In this document: positions 8,531-18,102 of the stretch, piece after piece | Position numbering within the stretch: the first letter of the stretch is position 1 | Layout: each line of letters opens with the position of its first letter | NCBI RefSeq assembly: GCF_014251695.1 | Contig: NZ_CP059195.1 | Coordinates: 248,001-312,000 of the forward strand | DNA: 64,000 bases | Source: Blattabacterium cuenoti | GTDB taxonomy: Bacteria > Bacteroidota > Bacteroidia > Flavobacteriales > Blattabacteriaceae | Direction: 5' to 3' | Translations under genes and position numbers: made by a program | Notes under the pieces: generated by a model | What the model was told of the DNA's origin: nothing | Database searches by the model: none | Seen by the model: the letters and a program-made list of their open reading frames with translations, nothing else

Positions 8531-9615
8531 TGATTTATACATCTATTCCAATAAAAAAATAACGTAATTATTCCATAAATAATGTTAGGAAGCCAAACAG
8601 CTAAATAAGAAGGAATATAATCTTTATTAGAATATATTTTCGTAATTTCTATAAAAAAGATATAAAAAAAAGCTAAAGCCATTCCTATAATCATATTATA
8701 AGCAATTTCTCCTTTTTTTCTTTTCGTTGATATGGATAATCCCAAAATGGTAAATATTAAAGTAGAAAATGGGGAACTTGTTCTTTGATAATATTCATTT
8801 AAATGCATATTCATATTTTTTTTATTTTCTTCTGCATCAATAAATTTTTTCAATTCATGAATATTCATAGTTTCTGCTATATATTCTTCTGGTAAAAGTT
8901 GTTCTGGAGTTATAGGAAATTTTTTAATCTTATAATCTCCTATAAAAAAAAAATCATGATTTTTTTTTATTATAGTTTCTTTATAATCAAACAGAATATA
9001 TATTCTATGTTTTTTAGACCAAAAAATGGTTCTAGATTTTAGAATATATATTAACTTTTTTCCATAAAATTTTTGATAAACACATTCTTTTCCTATATTC
9101 TCTTTTTTTGAAAAATTTCGAATAAAAATGTATTCATTTTTTGAAATTTTAGCACTTATTGTTTTATTTTTTTCATATTTATTTTTATATCTTGGACTTA
9201 ACATATATTGATAATGAAATTGATTTTTTTTTTTGTTAGCCACAGGTAAAAAATAATAATTTATTATTAAAGCTACAATTCCTATTATAATAGCTGATAA
9301 TAAGTAAGGGATAGTCAATCTTCTAAAACTAATTCCACTTGATAGAATAGCTGTAATTTCTGAATTATGTGTTAATTTAGATGTGAAAAAAATAACAGAT
9401 AAAAAAACGGAGATAGGAGAAAAAGTATTAATTAACCATATGGACCAAAAAGGGTAATAAAAAATTAAGGCCTCTTTAATTGATCCTTTATTATTTTCTA
9501 AACGGTGCATCCGTTGTGATATGTCTATAACCACAGATAGGAATTGTAACGAGATAGTAATAAAGAGAAAAGTTACAATGAAATTTCGAATAATATAACG
9601 GTCAATAATTTTCAT
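8527..9615 (-). CDS. LptF/LptG-family lipopolysaccharide export permease
   Basis: Membrane subunit (362 residues) of the ABC machine that pulls lipopolysaccharide from the inner membrane to the LptA bridge. It has the family layout: transmembrane segments near residues 10-35 and 55-110, a central periplasmic beta-rich domain (about 130-250), then three C-terminal membrane segments. The opening DRYIIRNFIVTFLFI and the NSEITAILSSGISFRRL coupling region are characteristic. One base separates it from tgt upstream, a pair common in Bacteroidota. Whether it stands for LptF or LptG I cannot tell. A 24-bp A/T palindrome lies inside the gene (8945-8968). Confidence 0.85.
   Translation of the reverse strand: MKIIDRYIIRNFIVTFLFITISLQFLSVVIDISQRMHRLENNKGSIKEALIFYYPFWSIWLINTFSPISVFLSVIFFTSKLTHNSEITAILSSGISFRRLTIPYLLSAIIIGIVALIINYYFLPVANKKKNQFHYQYMLSPRYKNKYEKNKTISAKISKNEYIFIRNFSKKENIGKECVYQKFYGKKLIYILKSRTIFWSKKHRIYILFDYKETIIKKNHDFFFIGDYKIKKFPITPEQLLPEEYIAETMNIHELKKFIDAEENKKNMNMHLNEYYQRTSSPFSTLIFTILGLSISTKRKKGEIAYNMIIGMALAFFYIFFIEITKIYSNKDYIPSYLAVWLPNIIYGIITLFFYWNRCINH
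8945..8968. repeat. 24-bp perfect palindrome with A/T tracts inside the LptF/G-type gene
   Basis: Nine As, TCA, TGA, nine Ts form a perfect palindrome with no spacer. Because most of it is homopolymer it could arise by chance or by tract expansion. Confidence 0.7.
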
Positions 9616-9616
9616 A

Positions 9617-10747
9617 TTATAAACGTTGTTGTAACAAAGGAATCATCGATTTTTTCCAAGAAATAAATTCATTGTGCATGATATGAATTTTTGCTTCTTT
9701 AATAAGATGAAAATAAAAAGAAAGATTATGAATAGAAGCTATTTCTTTTGCTAAATTATCTTTAGATAAAAAAAGATGTCTTACGTAAGATTTACTATAC
9801 AATTGATCTACATAAGAATTTCCAAATTCATCTAAACAGGAATAATCTTTTTCCCATTTCTTATTTTTTATATTCATAATTCCTTTCCATGTAAATAGCA
9901 TTCCATGACGTCCGTTTCTTGTAGGAATAACACAATCGAACATGTCTATTCCAAGAGAAATTCCTTCTAAAATATCTACAGGATACCCAACTCCCATTAA
10001 ATATCTAGGTTTTTCTTTAGGTAATAGGTCTGTTAATAAATCAGTAATACTATGTGTTTGTTCTTTTTCTTCTCCTAAACTTAATCCACCTATGGCATAT
10101 CCTTCCACATTTAATAATAAGGAGATCTCTTCTGCAGAATATTTTCTTAGATCCTTATAAATGCTTCCTTGTACAATAGGAAAGAAACTTTGTTTGTAAT
10201 TATATATCTCTGGGTTTTTTTGTAAATAATCGTAACATTTTTTTAACCAACGATGTGTTTTTTTTATAGATTTATTTGCTTCTGTATGAGTACAAGGAAA
10301 AGGAGGACAATCGTCAAAAGCCATAATAATGTCGCTACCTATAAAACGTTGAATTTTCATAGATTTTTCAGGATAAAAAAAATGAAAGGATCCATTTATA
10401 ATAGATTTAAATACAACTCCATTTTCAGTCATTCTATTTAATTTTTTCATAGAAAAAATTTGAAACCCTCCACTATCCGTTAATATAGATTCCTTCCAAT
10501 TTAAAAAGGAATGAATTCCTCCGGCTTTGTATAATACTTCAATCCCGGGTTGAAAATGTAAATGATAAGTGTTTCCAATAATTATTTTATAATACATTTT
10601 ATAAAGTTCATGTATTGGAACAGATTTAACATAACCTTTTGAAGCTACAGGCATAAAAAATGGTGTTTCTATTTTTCCATGGTCTGTTTCTAAAATTCCT
10701 ATTCTCGCTTTGGAAAAGATGTCCGTTTTAATTAAATCAAATTTCAT
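9617..10747 (-). CDS. tgt: Queuine tRNA-ribosyltransferase Tgt, zinc site lost
   Basis: Tgt (376 residues) swaps guanine-34 for the queuine precursor preQ1 in GUN-anticodon tRNAs. The nucleophile/base motifs are intact: LTDSGGFQIFSM, the GGLSLGE pocket and MFDCVIPTRNGRHG with the catalytic Asp. The CxCxxC...H zinc site is not. The aligned positions read Gly309, Ser311, Asp314, with His340 kept at the canonical spacing of 31, inside an otherwise well-conserved YSKSYVRHLF...IHNLSFY region. The fold must be held without zinc, or the enzyme is compromised. tgt sits one base upstream of the LPS permease gene. Confidence 0.94.
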   Translation of the reverse strand: MKFDLIKTDIFSKARIGILETDHGKIETPFFMPVASKGYVKSVPIHELYKMYYKIIIGNTYHLHFQPGIEVLYKAGGIHSFLNWKESILTDSGGFQIFSMKKLNRMTENGVVFKSIINGSFHFFYPEKSMKIQRFIGSDIIMAFDDCPPFPCTHTEANKSIKKTHRWLKKCYDYLQKNPEIYNYKQSFFPIVQGSIYKDLRKYSAEEISLLLNVEGYAIGGLSLGEEKEQTHSITDLLTDLLPKEKPRYLMGVGYPVDILEGISLGIDMFDCVIPTRNGRHGMLFTWKGIMNIKNKKWEKDYSCLDEFGNSYVDQLYSKSYVRHLFLSKDNLAKEIASIHNLSFYFHLIKEAKIHIMHNEFISWKKSMIPLLQQRL

Positions 10748-10823
10748 TTTAAAAATTTTAAAATTTAAACGATATATAAAACATATAGTTATAAAACATA
10801 ATTTCGTTTCATATAAATAAAAA

Positions 10824-11726
10824 ATGAATTTAAAACATCAATACCATCATAAACCAGTTCTTGTTAAAGAAAGTATAGAAAATTTAATTACAGATCAAAA
10901 CGGTATTTATGTAGACGTCACATTTGGTGGGGGAGGACATTCTTATGCAATTCTAAAAAAATTAAATAAAAAAGCCATTTTGATATCATTGGATCAAGAT
11001 AAGGAATCCATAAAAAAAAATTTTATTAAAGATAAACGTTTTCATCTATTTCATAATAATTTTATTCACATACGTAATATTTTAAATCGGAGTCATATTG
11101 ATAAAGTATCAGGAATATTAGTCGATTTAGGAATTTCATCTTTGCAAATAGATAATCCTATAAGAGGCTTTTCTAATAGATTCAATTGTGTTTTAGATAT
11201 GAGAATGAATCAGGAATCTTTTTATTCTGCGCAAAATGTTCTAAATGAATGTTCAAAACAAGAGTTATTTCATATATTTTATGAATATGGAGAATTTAAA
11301 AATGCAAAAAAAATTGCAGAAAAAATATTCAAAAAACGTTCTAAAAAAAACATTTTGACTACTTTGGATTTAATTCATATTTTTTTTATGAAAGGATCTT
11401 TCAAAAAAAGAAAAAAATTTCTCGCTAGACTTTTTCAGTCTATACGAATAGAAGTCAATAATGAAATAAATATTTTAAAGGATTTTTTATTAGAATCTTC
11501 TAGAATTCTCTTACCAGGAGGAAGAATAGCTGTTATTTCATATCATTCTGTAGAAGATAGAATCATTAAATATTTTTTTAAAAGGGGAATTATAGTGAAT
11601 AAAATTCATTTTAAAACTCTCCCATTCAAAATGATACATAAAAAGGTAATTAAACCTAGTTTTCAAGAAATCGTAAATAATCCACGATCTAGAAGTGCAA
11701 GATTAAGAATAGCAGAAAAGACTTAA
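10824..11726 (+). CDS. rsmH: 16S rRNA (cytosine-1402 N4) methyltransferase RsmH
   Basis: RsmH (MraW, 300 residues) methylates N4 of C1402 in 16S rRNA, tuning the ribosomal P site. YVDVTFGGGGHSYAIL near residue 30 is the S-adenosylmethionine loop, GILVDLGISSLQID follows near 95, and ISYHSVEDRIIKYFF near 240 is the late family motif. It opens the cell-wall/division (dcw) cluster; mraZ, which usually precedes it, is absent. The first ATG fits the usual start HHKPVL. ftsL follows after 18 bases. Confidence 0.96.
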   Translation: MNLKHQYHHKPVLVKESIENLITDQNGIYVDVTFGGGGHSYAILKKLNKKAILISLDQDKESIKKNFIKDKRFHLFHNNFIHIRNILNRSHIDKVSGILVDLGISSLQIDNPIRGFSNRFNCVLDMRMNQESFYSAQNVLNECSKQELFHIFYEYGEFKNAKKIAEKIFKKRSKKNILTTLDLIHIFFMKGSFKKRKKFLARLFQSIRIEVNNEINILKDFLLESSRILLPGGRIAVISYHSVEDRIIKYFFKRGIIVNKIHFKTLPFKMIHKKVIKPSFQEIVNNPRSRSARLRIAEKT

Positions 11727-11744
11727 AAATAATAATATAATAAA

Positions 11745-12086
11745 ATGAAAACAAATATACAAGATATCCTGAAAGGAAAATTTTTAGTTAAAGAAGATGC
11801 TTATCGTAGTTGGTATTTTATTGTTTTTATAACTGTCTTATCTTTAATGAGTATTACCAGTTCACATATAATGGATCGAAAAATTCGGGAAATTACTAAA
11901 ATTAGTGAAGAAATAAAGGAATTAAAATCTGAATATGCAGATATACATAGTAAATGTATGAAAATGCAATTAGCCTCTTTTATAAGAAAAAAATTAATTA
12001 ATGGATTAAAACATTTAAAATCTCCTCCATACGAATTAGTCATAGAATACAAAAAAAACACGGGGAGAACACAAGATAATAAATAA
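11745..12086 (+). CDS. ftsL: FtsL-like cell division protein
   Basis: Small bitopic membrane protein (113 residues) in the ftsL position between rsmH and ftsI. It has a cytoplasmic N-terminus, one transmembrane segment at residues ~22-42 (WYFIVFITVLSLMSITSS), then a helical, likely coiled-coil stretch rich in I/L/E/K (45-75). In known systems FtsL pairs with FtsB to activate the FtsW-FtsI synthase. Sequence identity in this family is poor, so the call rests on position and layout. Its stop codon overlaps the ftsI start (TAATG). Confidence 0.82.
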   Translation: MKTNIQDILKGKFLVKEDAYRSWYFIVFITVLSLMSITSSHIMDRKIREITKISEEIKELKSEYADIHSKCMKMQLASFIRKKLINGLKHLKSPPYELVIEYKKNTGRTQDNK

Positions 12087-14053
12087 TGAAACAAAAAAGA
12101 TATATTTTATTATACAAATCCTATTTAATTGGTTTTTTATTCATATTTATTGCAGCATTAATTATTTTCAATTTATTCTATATTCAAAATTATTCAGAAG
12201 GATATAAAAAATATGTTCTAAAAAAAACAATTAGAACCAATTTAATTAAGGCTAAACGTGGAAATATTTATGCGTCAGATAGTAGTCTTTTAGCCATGTC
12301 TGTCATAAGATATGATATTCACATTGATTTTAGATCTATATCTGAAAAATTATTTAAAGAAAATATTTATTCTTTATGTAATTCTTTAGAAACTTTATTT
12401 AAAAAACAAAAATTTTTTTTCTATAAAAAGTTTCAATACGAAAAAAAAAGGGGAAATAGATATTTTTTGTTAGCAAAAAATTTAGATTATCCACATTTTA
12501 AAAAATTACGAAATTTTCCCATTTTCAATAAGGGACAAATACGAGGCGGTTTTATCGTAGAAAAAAAAATATGTAGAATTCATACATTGGAAAACATTGG
12601 AAAACGAACATTAGGATATGATGATCATAGAGGAAAAGCAGGATTAGAAGGGGCTTTTAGCAAATATTTAAAAGGAAAAGATGGAAAAAGATTAGAACAA
12701 CGTATTAGTTTTAAAATATGGAAACCGTTAAAATCAGAAAATGAGATTTATCCAGAAGATGGAAAAGACGTTTATTCCACTATAGATATATATTTACAAG
12801 ATATAGCTTATCATGCCTTACTTCAAGAATTATCCATTTCTCAAGCAGATCATGGATGTGTGATTTTGATGGATGTAAAAAGTGGAGAAATTCCTGCTAT
12901 GATTAATCTGGAAAAAACAAAAAAAAATACTTATGAAGATTTAAGAAATTTTGCAGTATGGGAAGGAAGTGAACCTGGTTCCACTTTTAAAACTATGTCT
13001 ATTCTTGCGGCTTTAGAAGATAAAAAAATAGATATGGATATGATTGTCAATACTAAAGGAGGAGTCATGAAATTAAAAGGAAAAAAGATACGGGATAGTC
13101 ATTATAATGGATATGTTGAAATAAACCCTAAGCAAATTTTAGAATTATCTTCAAACGTGGGCATAGCAAAAATTATTTATGAAAATTATAAAGAAAATCC
13201 GGATAAATTTATAAAACACTTATGTAAATGGAAATTGGATAGAAAAATAGGAATAGATATTCCGGGGGAAAGCATGCCTTTTATTCCAAAACCTGGAACA
13301 AAAAATTGGAGTAGTATCACCTTGCCATGGATGACTTTTGGATATAACATTACACTAACTCCTTTACAAATACTAACTTTTTACAATGCTATTGCAAACC
13401 AGGGAAAAATGATTAAACCTCTATTCATAAGAGAAATAAAACATCATGGAAAAATTATTAAAAAATATACGAACCCTATCGTAATGAATCCTTATATAGC
13501 CAAAAAATCTTCTTTAATTAAAATTCAAAATATGTTAGAAGGAGTCGTAAAAAATGGAACTGCTAAAAAATATTATAATACAGAATACCCTTATGCTGGA
13601 AAAACGGGAACAACACAATTAAATTATTGGATAAAAGGAAAACCATTATATTATAATAGTTCTTTTGTAGGATATTTTCCAGCTAAAAATCCAAAATATT
13701 CTTGTATTGTAGTCATTTCAAAACCAGAAAAAGGATACTACGGAATTGAGGTAGCTGTTCCTGTATTTAACCGAATCGCTAAATCTATTTATCCTAGAAT
13801 TGGAAGAAAAATATTAAATAAAAAAAATAAAATAAATTTACTAAATAAAATTATAGAATCAAAAATTTTTTTTCTTAATCAAAGAATAATGCCTAATGTA
13901 GTATCTATTCCTGGAAAAGAAATCATACCTATATTAGAAAATAAAGGATTTCACATACAATATGAAGGAATAGGAAAAGTGATGACTCAATCTATTCAAC
14001 CGGGAAAAAAATTGAAAAAAAATCAAATTATATTTTTAAAATTAGAAGAATGA
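12086..14053 (+). CDS. ftsI: Septal peptidoglycan transpeptidase FtsI (PBP3) with PASTA domain
   Basis: Division-specific penicillin-binding protein (655 residues) that cross-links septal peptidoglycan with FtsW. One N-terminal membrane segment (residues ~8-28) precedes the pedestal domain, with RGNIYASD near 55. The active-site motifs are complete: STFK near 299, SSN near 355 and KTGTTQ near 506. A C-terminal PASTA module (about 600-655, starting MPNVVSIPGKE) is present, as is common in Bacteroidota FtsI. It shares one base with ftsL and overlaps murE by four, so translation is likely coupled. Confidence 0.96.
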   Translation: MKQKRYILLYKSYLIGFLFIFIAALIIFNLFYIQNYSEGYKKYVLKKTIRTNLIKAKRGNIYASDSSLLAMSVIRYDIHIDFRSISEKLFKENIYSLCNSLETLFKKQKFFFYKKFQYEKKRGNRYFLLAKNLDYPHFKKLRNFPIFNKGQIRGGFIVEKKICRIHTLENIGKRTLGYDDHRGKAGLEGAFSKYLKGKDGKRLEQRISFKIWKPLKSENEIYPEDGKDVYSTIDIYLQDIAYHALLQELSISQADHGCVILMDVKSGEIPAMINLEKTKKNTYEDLRNFAVWEGSEPGSTFKTMSILAALEDKKIDMDMIVNTKGGVMKLKGKKIRDSHYNGYVEINPKQILELSSNVGIAKIIYENYKENPDKFIKHLCKWKLDRKIGIDIPGESMPFIPKPGTKNWSSITLPWMTFGYNITLTPLQILTFYNAIANQGKMIKPLFIREIKHHGKIIKKYTNPIVMNPYIAKKSSLIKIQNMLEGVVKNGTAKKYYNTEYPYAGKTGTTQLNYWIKGKPLYYNSSFVGYFPAKNPKYSCIVVISKPEKGYYGIEVAVPVFNRIAKSIYPRIGRKILNKKNKINLLNKIIESKIFFLNQRIMPNVVSIPGKEIIPILENKGFHIQYEGIGKVMTQSIQPGKKLKKNQIIFLKLEE

Positions 14054-15519
14054 AAAAACTATTAAAAGATGTTATAAAAAAAGTACACGTGTTAAAAATA
14101 ATAGGAAAAAATACTTCTAAGTTTATCGAAGGAATTTCTATAGATTCAAGAATAGTAAAACAAAATATGATTTTTGTAGCCAGAAAAGGAAAAAAAACAG
14201 ATGGGCACCAATTTATTATAGAAGCTATCCAAAAAGGCGCTAATACTATAATTTGTGAAAAAAGTTTTTTTCACAATCATAAACATATCACTTATATATT
14301 GGTTCCAGATTCTATGGAAGCTTTAGGGATTATATCATCTAATTTTTATGATCATCCTACAAAAAAAATTAAATTAATAGGAATTACCGGAACAAATGGA
14401 AAAACATCTATAGCTACGATCCTTCATCAGTTATTTTATAAAATGGGAGAAAAAAATATTCTTATTTCTACTATAGGTATAAAAATATTATCTATTAAAT
14501 ATCCTACTACACATACAACTCCAAATATCATTGAAATTAATAAATATTTAAATATTTCAATACAAAAAGGCTGTAAATATGCTTTTATGGAAGTAAGTTC
14601 ACATGGGATTCATCAAAAAAGAATATCAGGATTATTATTTCAAGGAGGAGTTTTTACGAATATTACACATGATCATTTAGATTATCATAGATCTTTTAAT
14701 CATTATTTATTTGCTAAAAGACTTTTTTTTGAAAATTTATCTAAAAAAGCTTTCGCATTAATTAATTCCGATGATGAAAATTCGTATAAAATAATCCAAA
14801 AAATTTCAGCTAAAACCTATTTATATGGTTTAAAAAAAAATGCAAATTTTCAAATTAAAATTTTGAAAGAAAATATTAATGGAAATTTATTATTAATTGA
14901 TGGTCATCAAATTTTTACCCATTTGATAGGAAGATTTAATATTTATAATCTATTAGCTAGTTATGCTACAGCTATTTTATTAGGGGTCAATAAAAATGAC
15001 ATTTTGAAAAAAATAAAATATATTAAACCCATAAAAGGGCGTTTTGAGCAATTTATATCAAATTCCGGGATTCATATTATTGTAGATTATGCCCATAATC
15101 CAGATGGATTAAAATCTATTTTAAATACTATTAAAATAATAAAAAAAAACAATGAAAAATTAATTTGTGTCATAGGTTGTGGAGGAAACAGGGATATAAA
15201 AAAACGTTCTTTAATGGGTAAAATTGTTTATGAAAGATGTGATGTGTCGATTTTTACATCCGATAATCCTAGATATGAGGATATGAATAAAATATTGAAT
15301 GATATGAAAAATTTTAAATCATATCTAAAAAAAAAATCTATTTTAACCTTTGTAAGACGATATGAAGCTATTAAAACTGCAATTCAAATTTCCAAAAAAG
15401 AAGATATTATTCTAATAGCTGGAAAAGGACATGAAACGTATCAAGAAATTAAAGGAATACGTTATTCTTTTAATGATATGAAAATTGCTAAAAATTTATT
15501 AAAAACTTACGATAAGTAA
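14050..15519 (+). CDS. murE: UDP-MurNAc-tripeptide synthetase MurE (meso-DAP adding)
   Basis: MurE (489 residues) adds the third stem-peptide residue in the cytoplasm using ATP. ITGTNGKTSIAT near residue 111 is the P-loop. The substrate-selecting motif reads DNPR near residue 404, which marks meso-diaminopimelate rather than lysine as substrate; this agrees with dapF in the same window. It overlaps ftsI by four bases and is one base from mraY. Several poly-A tracts of nine or ten occur in the gene without breaking the frame. Confidence 0.96.
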   Translation: MKKLLKDVIKKVHVLKIIGKNTSKFIEGISIDSRIVKQNMIFVARKGKKTDGHQFIIEAIQKGANTIICEKSFFHNHKHITYILVPDSMEALGIISSNFYDHPTKKIKLIGITGTNGKTSIATILHQLFYKMGEKNILISTIGIKILSIKYPTTHTTPNIIEINKYLNISIQKGCKYAFMEVSSHGIHQKRISGLLFQGGVFTNITHDHLDYHRSFNHYLFAKRLFFENLSKKAFALINSDDENSYKIIQKISAKTYLYGLKKNANFQIKILKENINGNLLLIDGHQIFTHLIGRFNIYNLLASYATAILLGVNKNDILKKIKYIKPIKGRFEQFISNSGIHIIVDYAHNPDGLKSILNTIKIIKKNNEKLICVIGCGGNRDIKKRSLMGKIVYERCDVSIFTSDNPRYEDMNKILNDMKNFKSYLKKKSILTFVRRYEAIKTAIQISKKEDIILIAGKGHETYQEIKGIRYSFNDMKIAKNLLKTYDK

Positions 15520-15520
15520 G

Positions 15521-16723
15521 ATGATTAATTATTTTAAATACTTAATTTTTATCTTTTTTTCTATAAATATAAATTCTGTTTTTTACAGAGCTATTATAGC
15601 TTTTTTTTTATCGTTTAGTATAGCTTTTATTTTGTATCAAAAAATTATATATTGGAATCAAAAAAATAGTATTATAGGAGAAAAAATACGAGATCTTGGA
15701 CTTTTTGGTCAAAAAAAAAAAGAAGGAATTCCTACTATGGGAGGTCTTGTTATTATATTTTCTACGTTAATTCCTACAATATTTTTTTCTACATTGAATA
15801 ATGTATATGTATTAATGTTGATAATGACTACATTGTATATGGGGTCTATTGGATTTATAGATGATTATATTAAAATTAAACATAATAAAAAAGGACTTAG
15901 TATTATGGGTAAAATATTAAGTCAAATTTTATTAGGAATTTTAATTGGAATTACTATGTATTTTAACACAAACATTTCTATTCAAAAACAAAAAATAAAA
16001 TCAAAAAATTTACACTTTTTGAAAGAAAAAGAAGATGGATTTAATACCTCTATTCCCTTTTTTTATTCCATATATCATAATAATAAATTTAACTACGCTT
16101 CTCTTTTGAGTTGGTGTAATAAAGAATGGAAAAAATATACATGGATTGTTTTCATTCCTATTGTTATTATAATTATTACGTTTTTCTCCAATGGAGCTAA
16201 TTTAACTGATGGAATAGACGGATTAACAGCTGGAATTTCTTCTATCATTTTTTCTACCTTATCTTTATTATCTATAATTTCCAGTAATAAAACATATTCC
16301 TCTTATTTTCATTTTATATATATTCCACATATAGAAGAAATAATCATTTTTTCTTTTTCTTTTTTAGGGACTTTAATAAGTTTTCTTTGGTATAATACTT
16401 ATCCAGCTCAAATTTTTATGGGGGACACTGGAAGTTTAACTATAGGAGGAGTTATTGCAACATTAGCCATTATCAATAGAAAAGAATGTATATTACCTAT
16501 TTTGTGTGGAATTTTTTTTATAGAAAATATTTCTGTTATCATACAAGTATTGTATTTTAAATATACTAAAAAAAAATATGGCATAGGAAAAAGAATTTTT
16601 CTCATGGCTCCTTTACATCATCATTTTCAAAAATTAGGGTATCATGAAAATAAGATTTTTAATCGTTTTATTATTATACAAATAATACTCTCTATGTTAG
16701 TGTTTATTTTATTAATTATATAA
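15521..16723 (+). CDS. mraY: Phospho-MurNAc-pentapeptide transferase MraY
   Basis: Integral membrane enzyme (400 residues, about ten helices) that loads phospho-MurNAc-pentapeptide onto undecaprenyl phosphate to make lipid I. The magnesium/catalytic aspartates are in GFIDDYIKIK, NLTDGIDGL and MGDTGSLTIGG, and the HHHF motif is near residue 365. The segment around residues 145-200 is longer than in E. coli, as in other Bacteroidota. An eleven-A tract (15711-15721) encodes the Lys-Lys-Lys of GQKKKEG and is in frame. Confidence 0.96.
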   Translation: MINYFKYLIFIFFSININSVFYRAIIAFFLSFSIAFILYQKIIYWNQKNSIIGEKIRDLGLFGQKKKEGIPTMGGLVIIFSTLIPTIFFSTLNNVYVLMLIMTTLYMGSIGFIDDYIKIKHNKKGLSIMGKILSQILLGILIGITMYFNTNISIQKQKIKSKNLHFLKEKEDGFNTSIPFFYSIYHNNKFNYASLLSWCNKEWKKYTWIVFIPIVIIIITFFSNGANLTDGIDGLTAGISSIIFSTLSLLSIISSNKTYSSYFHFIYIPHIEEIIIFSFSFLGTLISFLWYNTYPAQIFMGDTGSLTIGGVIATLAIINRKECILPILCGIFFIENISVIIQVLYFKYTKKKYGIGKRIFLMAPLHHHFQKLGYHENKIFNRFIIIQIILSMLVFILLII

Positions 16724-16741
16724 AAAAAATAAAACCAAGTC

Positions 16742-18102
16742 ATGAAAAAAAAATTTATAGTTGTATTAGGTGGAGGAGAAAGCGGGGTAGGAGCAGCTTT
16801 ATTAGCTAAAAAAAATGGATTAAAAATATTTTTATCGGATTGTGGAATTATTCTAAGTAAATACAAAAAAATATTAATAAAAAATAGAATTCCTTTTGAA
16901 GAAAAAGGACATACAGAAAATATAATCATTCAAAACGCTATTAAAGTGATAAAAAGTCCTGGAATTTCGAGTAATAATCCTTTAATAAAAAAAATTAATT
17001 TTTTGGGAATTCCTATACAATCTGAATTAGAATTCGGAAAAAGTTATCTTAATAATTCTTATGTTATCGGAATTACAGGAAGTAATGGGAAAACAACAAC
17101 CTCTTCTATTATTTATAATATACTTAAAAAAAAAGGAATAAATGTAGGAATAGCAGGAAATATTGGACATAGTTTTTCTAAAGATGTTATAAAAAAAAAG
17201 ATGTTTACATATTAGAAATGAGTAGTTTTCAATTAGATGATTGTTTCAATTTTCGTTCAAATATTGCAGTATTATTAAATATAACAAGAGATCATTTAAA
17301 TAGATATGATAATATAGAGAATTACATTGATTCCAAATTTAGAATAGCAATTTTTCAAAAAAAAGAAGATATTTTCATTTATAATCATGATGATCCTATT
17401 ATAAGATATGGTTTAAAAAAATATCCTATTGTATCTCATTGTATTCCTTTTTCTATAAAGGAAGAATTACATATAGGCGCTTATATAAAAAATAACAAAA
17501 TATTTATTCGAAACAAAAAAAATAAAGAGATAGATTTTTTAAATGTAAAAGATATTCCTTTAATAGGAGATCATAATCTATATAATATTATGTCTTCATT
17601 AATTGTATCCGAAATATTAAACGTAAAAAAAGAATCAATAATTTCCATTCTATTAAAATTGAAATCTATAGAACATCGTATGGAAAAAATTATGAATATA
17701 AATGGAGTGCAATTCATTAATGATTCTAAAGCCACTAATGTAAATGCAGTTTTTTATGCATTAAAAAGTATGAATGCCCCTATTATATGGATAGCAGGAG
17801 GAGAAGATAAAGGAAATAATTATGGAGAATTAATTCCTTTAGTTAAAAAAAAAGTAAAAGCTATAATTTGCTTAGGAAAAACAAATGAAAAAATTATAAA
17901 TTTTTTTAAAAATATCATTGATATTATTTTGGAAACAAAAAATATTAGAAAAGCTGTTTACATGGCTTATGTATTATCTTCTCATGGAGATAATATTTTA
18001 TTATCTCCCGCTTGTTCTAGTTTTGATCTGTTTAAAGATTATAAGGAAAGAGGAAATAAATTTAAACAAGAAGTAAGAAAACTGATTTATGAAAATTTCT
18101 GA
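16742..18102 (+). CDS. murD: UDP-MurNAc-Ala-D-Glu ligase MurD, frameshifted at a poly-A tract
   Basis: MurD adds D-glutamate to UDP-MurNAc-L-Ala. Here it is in two frames: 16742-17215 (157 codons, ending MFTY) and a second frame from about 17200 to 18102. The first part has the Rossmann start VVLGGGESGVG and the P-loop GITGSNGKTTT near residue 110; the second has EMSSFQLDD and INDSKATN, so neither half can work alone. One base is missing at nine As (17191-17199). Shifting back by one there gives the expected KKKDVYILEMSSFQL and a 453-residue protein, close to the normal 440. The gene is essential, and both halves keep their motifs and operon context, so I infer a product is still made by slippage. 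Sequencing error is possible. Confidence 0.9.
17191..17200 (+). other. Slippery site in murD: nine As then G
   Basis: The tract AAAAAAAAAG contains, in the upstream murD frame, the heptamer A AAA AAG (17194-17200), which is the strongest known -1 frameshift motif in bacteria (as in E. coli dnaX). A -1 ribosomal slip, or RNA polymerase adding one A, both restore the downstream frame and give the same KKKD residues. I do not see a strong downstream stem or an upstream Shine-Dalgarno-like stimulator. Confidence 0.7.

Noticed and set aside
16642..16929. 95-codon minus-strand frame across the mraY-murD junction
   Set aside because: Shadow of two well-supported genes, with low-complexity translation.
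16742..18102. murD as a dead pseudogene
   Set aside because: Only one frameshift, all motifs intact in both halves, essential function and conserved operon position argue that it still yields product.
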